Shown here: piece after piece, positions 6,148 to 7,670 of the stretch
Numbering within the stretch: the stretch's first letter is position 1
Layout: the number at the start of each line of letters is the position of its first letter
Assembly: GCA_030054235.1 (NCBI GenBank)
Contig: JASGCG010000069.1
Coordinates: forward strand, 1-7,670
Source of the DNA: Bacteroidia bacterium
Lineage (GTDB): Bacteria > Planctomycetota > Phycisphaerae > Phycisphaerales > SM1A02
DNA length: 7,670 nt
Direction: 5' to 3'
Notes under the pieces: model-generated
Told to the model about the DNA's origin: nothing
Database searches by the model: none
What the model saw: only the letters and a program-made list of their open reading frames with translations
Program-made: the position numbers and the translations under genes

Positions 6148-7488
6148 GTGACCGGTGCCCGCGAACCCATTGCCATCGTTTGGCACCGTACGGACCTGCG
6201 CGTCCATGACCAGGCCGCGGTCATGGCAGCTGCGCGGTCAGCGAGCGGTCAGGTTGTTGGCGTGGTCTGCGTGCCGGACGATCCGTTCGGGCATGTCGAT
6301 CTTGCGCGCGGGCTTTCCTTTCCGCGCGCGAGCCACCGGCGCGTCGGGCACTGGCTGCAAGCGATCGATGGCCTTCGGCAGGATTGGCGCGCAATCGGGT
6401 CGGCGCTCTGCGTGCATCGAGGCGCGCCGGAGGACGTGATCGGTGCGCTCGCTGCCGAACTCGGTGCCACCGAGGTGCACACCGCACCCTGCCCCGCCCA
6501 CGATGAACTCGCGCAGAACCGGCGTGTGGCGCGTTCGCTGAAGGCTCACGGTGCACGGCTCGTGGTGCACGACGAGACCACGATGATCGCCTCGGCCGAC
6601 CTGCCGTTCGCCATCGAGGAGCTGCCCGAGGTCTTCTCGAACTACCGTCGATTGGTCGAGCGGTCGTGTCGGACGAGGGATCCTGTCGCCGCGCCGAGTG
6701 GTCTGCGTGTGTCGGATGATGTTCGTGCGTCCGCGGAAGCAAGGGCCACCGCCACGCTGGCCAGCGCGGATCTGCATGCGGCACGCGCCGCCGCCGCGCA
6801 GATCGATCCCCGCGCCGGGTGGATCGCGCGCGGCGATCGTGCCGCCGGGCTCGAGCGCCTGCGACAGTGGATCTGGCAGGATGACTGCTTGGCGCGCTAC
6901 AAGGAAACGCGCGATGGATTGCTCGGAGCGGACTTCTCCTCGCGCCTGTCGACCTGGCTCGCGCTCGGAACGATCTCGCCGCGTGAAGTGGCTGCCGAGG
7001 TCCGTCGCTACGAGGGTGAGCGCGTGGCCAACGACTCGACGTACTGGCTCTGGTTCGAGCTGCTCTGGCGCGACTACTTCCATCTGTGGGTGCGTCGTTG
7101 GCAATCACGCGCTTTCAAGGCCAGCGGCATGATGGGGCGCACGCCGTGCGGCGCACCGGATGTAGAGACCTTTGATCGCTGGCGCACGGGAACCACCGGC
7201 GAGCCCTTCGTCGATGCCTGCATGCACGAACTGGCCGCAACAGGTTGGCTCTCCAATCGCGGGCGGCAGAACACCGCGAGTTGGCTCGCCAAGACCGCGG
7301 GCGTTGATTGGCGATGGGGTGCGTGGTGGTTCGAGAGCCAGCTGCTTGATCATGATGTTGGCCCCAACTGGGGGAACTGGCAGTACGTCGCCGGCGTCGG
7401 CAACGACCCGCGCAACCGCACCTTCAACATGCGCGCCCAGGCCGACCGCTACGACGCGGATGGCGCGTACCGGAGGGTGTGGGGATAG
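6148..7488 (+). CDS. DASH-type cryptochrome / DNA photolyase
   Basis: A flavoprotein of the photolyase/cryptochrome family. DASH members use blue light and FAD to repair cyclobutane pyrimidine dimers, mainly in single-stranded DNA, and may also signal. The protein has 446 residues from GTG 6148. The N-terminal antenna domain opens with PIAIVWHRTDLRVHD. The FAD domain has DASH hallmarks: WLWFELLWRDYF (300-311), TGWLSNRGRQN (365-375), DWRWG (387-391), NWGNWQYVAGVGNDPR (407-422) and YDADGAYRRVW near the end. By alignment to E. coli photolyase from memory, N407 faces FAD N5, and W411 and W388 are the inner two tryptophans of the electron-transfer triad. The third, distal position appears to be G335. 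The protein stops one residue after the W that normally precedes an LPEL-like tail, so it is slightly short. TTG 6139 is an alternative start, but it overlaps the putative -10. GTG 6148 is preferred, without a Shine-Dalgarno. The gene stands alone on its strand, divergent from the ATPase-VWA operon. Confidence 0.95.
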   Translation: MTGAREPIAIVWHRTDLRVHDQAAVMAAARSASGQVVGVVCVPDDPFGHVDLARGLSFPRASHRRVGHWLQAIDGLRQDWRAIGSALCVHRGAPEDVIGALAAELGATEVHTAPCPAHDELAQNRRVARSLKAHGARLVVHDETTMIASADLPFAIEELPEVFSNYRRLVERSCRTRDPVAAPSGLRVSDDVRASAEARATATLASADLHAARAAAAQIDPRAGWIARGDRAAGLERLRQWIWQDDCLARYKETRDGLLGADFSSRLSTWLALGTISPREVAAEVRRYEGERVANDSTYWLWFELLWRDYFHLWVRRWQSRAFKASGMMGRTPCGAPDVETFDRWRTGTTGEPFVDACMHELAATGWLSNRGRQNTASWLAKTAGVDWRWGAWWFESQLLDHDVGPNWGNWQYVAGVGNDPRNRTFNMRAQADRYDADGAYRRVWG

Positions 7489-7560
7489 GGCGGGCGGCGG
7501 CGAACCGCAGCAACCAGTGCCCGATGGCCTTCCTGCGACCGGTTGATGACGAGGTGCTGA

Positions 7561-7583
7561 TCGATGGACCTCGACGCCATCGA
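7561..7583 (+). promoter_or_regulatory. Inverted repeat upstream of the gene at 7616
   Basis: TCGATGG (7561-7567) and CCATCGA (7577-7583) form a 7-bp perfect stem with a 9-base loop. An overlapping alternative, CGAGGT (7550-7555) with ACCTCG (7568-7573), is 6 bp. Neither is followed by a T-run. The element could be a photolyase terminator variant or an operator for the next gene. The remainder of the 127-bp gap (7489-7615) shows only GC-rich sequence after the photolyase stop, with no convincing small gene. Confidence 0.25.
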
Positions 7584-7588
7584 CGCCA
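7571..7588 (+). repeat. Short tandem repeat, two 9-bp copies
   Basis: TCGACGCCA occurs twice back to back (7571-7579 and 7580-7588), followed by a partial third copy beginning TCG. The second copy offers a second partner for the upstream arm of the inverted repeat. With only two units it may be slippage without function. Confidence 0.4.
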
Positions 7589-7603
7589 TCGGCACGATCG
7601 TCA

Positions 7604-7609
7604 TACGCT
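7604..7609 (+). promoter_or_regulatory. Possible -10 element (TACGCT) before the start at 7616
   Basis: TACGCT fits TANNNT and ends six bases before the ATG at 7616, a spacing that would place the transcript start on the start codon itself. No -35 is recognisable at about 17 bases upstream. It resembles the TACCCT site before the photolyase start. Confidence 0.35.
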
Positions 7610-7615
7610 GAAGCC

Positions 7616-7670
7616 ATGGCACCGCACAGGGATGGCAACGACCGCTCGCAACTGACCTCCGACGACGTGA
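7616..7670 (+). CDS. Start of a possible gene, cut by the window end
   Basis: An open frame begins at ATG 7616 and runs 18 codons to the window edge with no stop: MAPHRDGNDRSQLTSDDV, hydrophilic and without a signal peptide. I do not recognise it; so short a fragment allows no family call. The case for a real start is the ATG in the first open position after the photolyase gene on the same strand and the TACGCT -10-like hexamer six bases upstream. No Shine-Dalgarno is present, consistent with a leaderless start. Sequence beyond 7670 would settle it. Confidence 0.35.
   Translation, partial: MAPHRDGNDRSQLTSDDV

Noticed and set aside
6238..7104. Two overlapping ~290-codon frames on the - strand opposite the photolyase
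   Set aside because: Both are composition artefacts of GC-rich codons; the photolyase reading on the + strand is unambiguous.
7489..7515. Intrinsic terminator after the photolyase gene
   Set aside because: The GC-rich stretch can form only a 4-bp stem (GCGG with CCGC) and no T-run follows.
7524..7655. 43-codon frame starting at ATG 7524
   Set aside because: It is an Arg/His-rich translation of the tandem repeat with no ribosome site, and it overlaps the better-supported start at 7616 in another frame.

Overview
The window is 7.67 kb of gene-dense, GC-rich DNA. It most resembles the chromosome of a planctomycete, possibly of the Phycisphaerae type. That view rests on the DUF1501 protein (a family greatly expanded in Planctomycetota), the secreted CIA30/fasciclin protein, the GC-rich codon use and the near absence of Shine-Dalgarno sequences. 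It is an inference, because no rRNA or other marker gene is present. I see no tRNA, rRNA, CRISPR array, insertion sequence or phage gene.

Layout. Positions 1-1133 (+) hold the 3' part of a DUF1501 gene. It is cut by the window edge and carries an apparent single-base deletion near position 54. A 47-bp gap containing a GC hairpin leads to 1181-2896 (+), a secreted protein made of a CIA30 domain, two fasciclin (FAS1) domains and an unassigned C-terminal helical segment. Only one base separates its stop from that of the next gene, which runs the other way. Positions 2898-6073 (-) are a two-gene operon: a MoxR/Mg-chelatase-like AAA+ ATPase (4610-6073), then a von Willebrand factor A (VWA) protein (2898-4613) that starts inside the ATPase stop codon through a GTGA overlap. 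Divergently, 6148-7488 (+) encodes a DASH-type cryptochrome/photolyase. After a 127-bp gap, a probable new gene starts at 7616 (+) and leaves the window.

How the genes work together. The firmest functional unit is the ATPase-VWA pair. This pairing recurs in bacteria and is thought to act as a chaperone-like remodelling or metal-insertion machine, but the client of this subfamily is unknown. The photolyase is an independent DNA-repair or light-response gene. The DUF1501 and CIA30/FAS1 genes are co-directional and close, but the hairpin between them and the lack of a functional link leave co-transcription open.

Most notable points: the broken frame in the DUF1501 gene; the CIA30-FAS1-FAS1-helical architecture; a photolyase whose distal tryptophan of the electron-transfer triad appears to be glycine; and TACNCT -10-like hexamers placed so close to two start codons that leaderless transcripts are plausible. 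I did not find convincing evidence of an undescribed multi-gene system.
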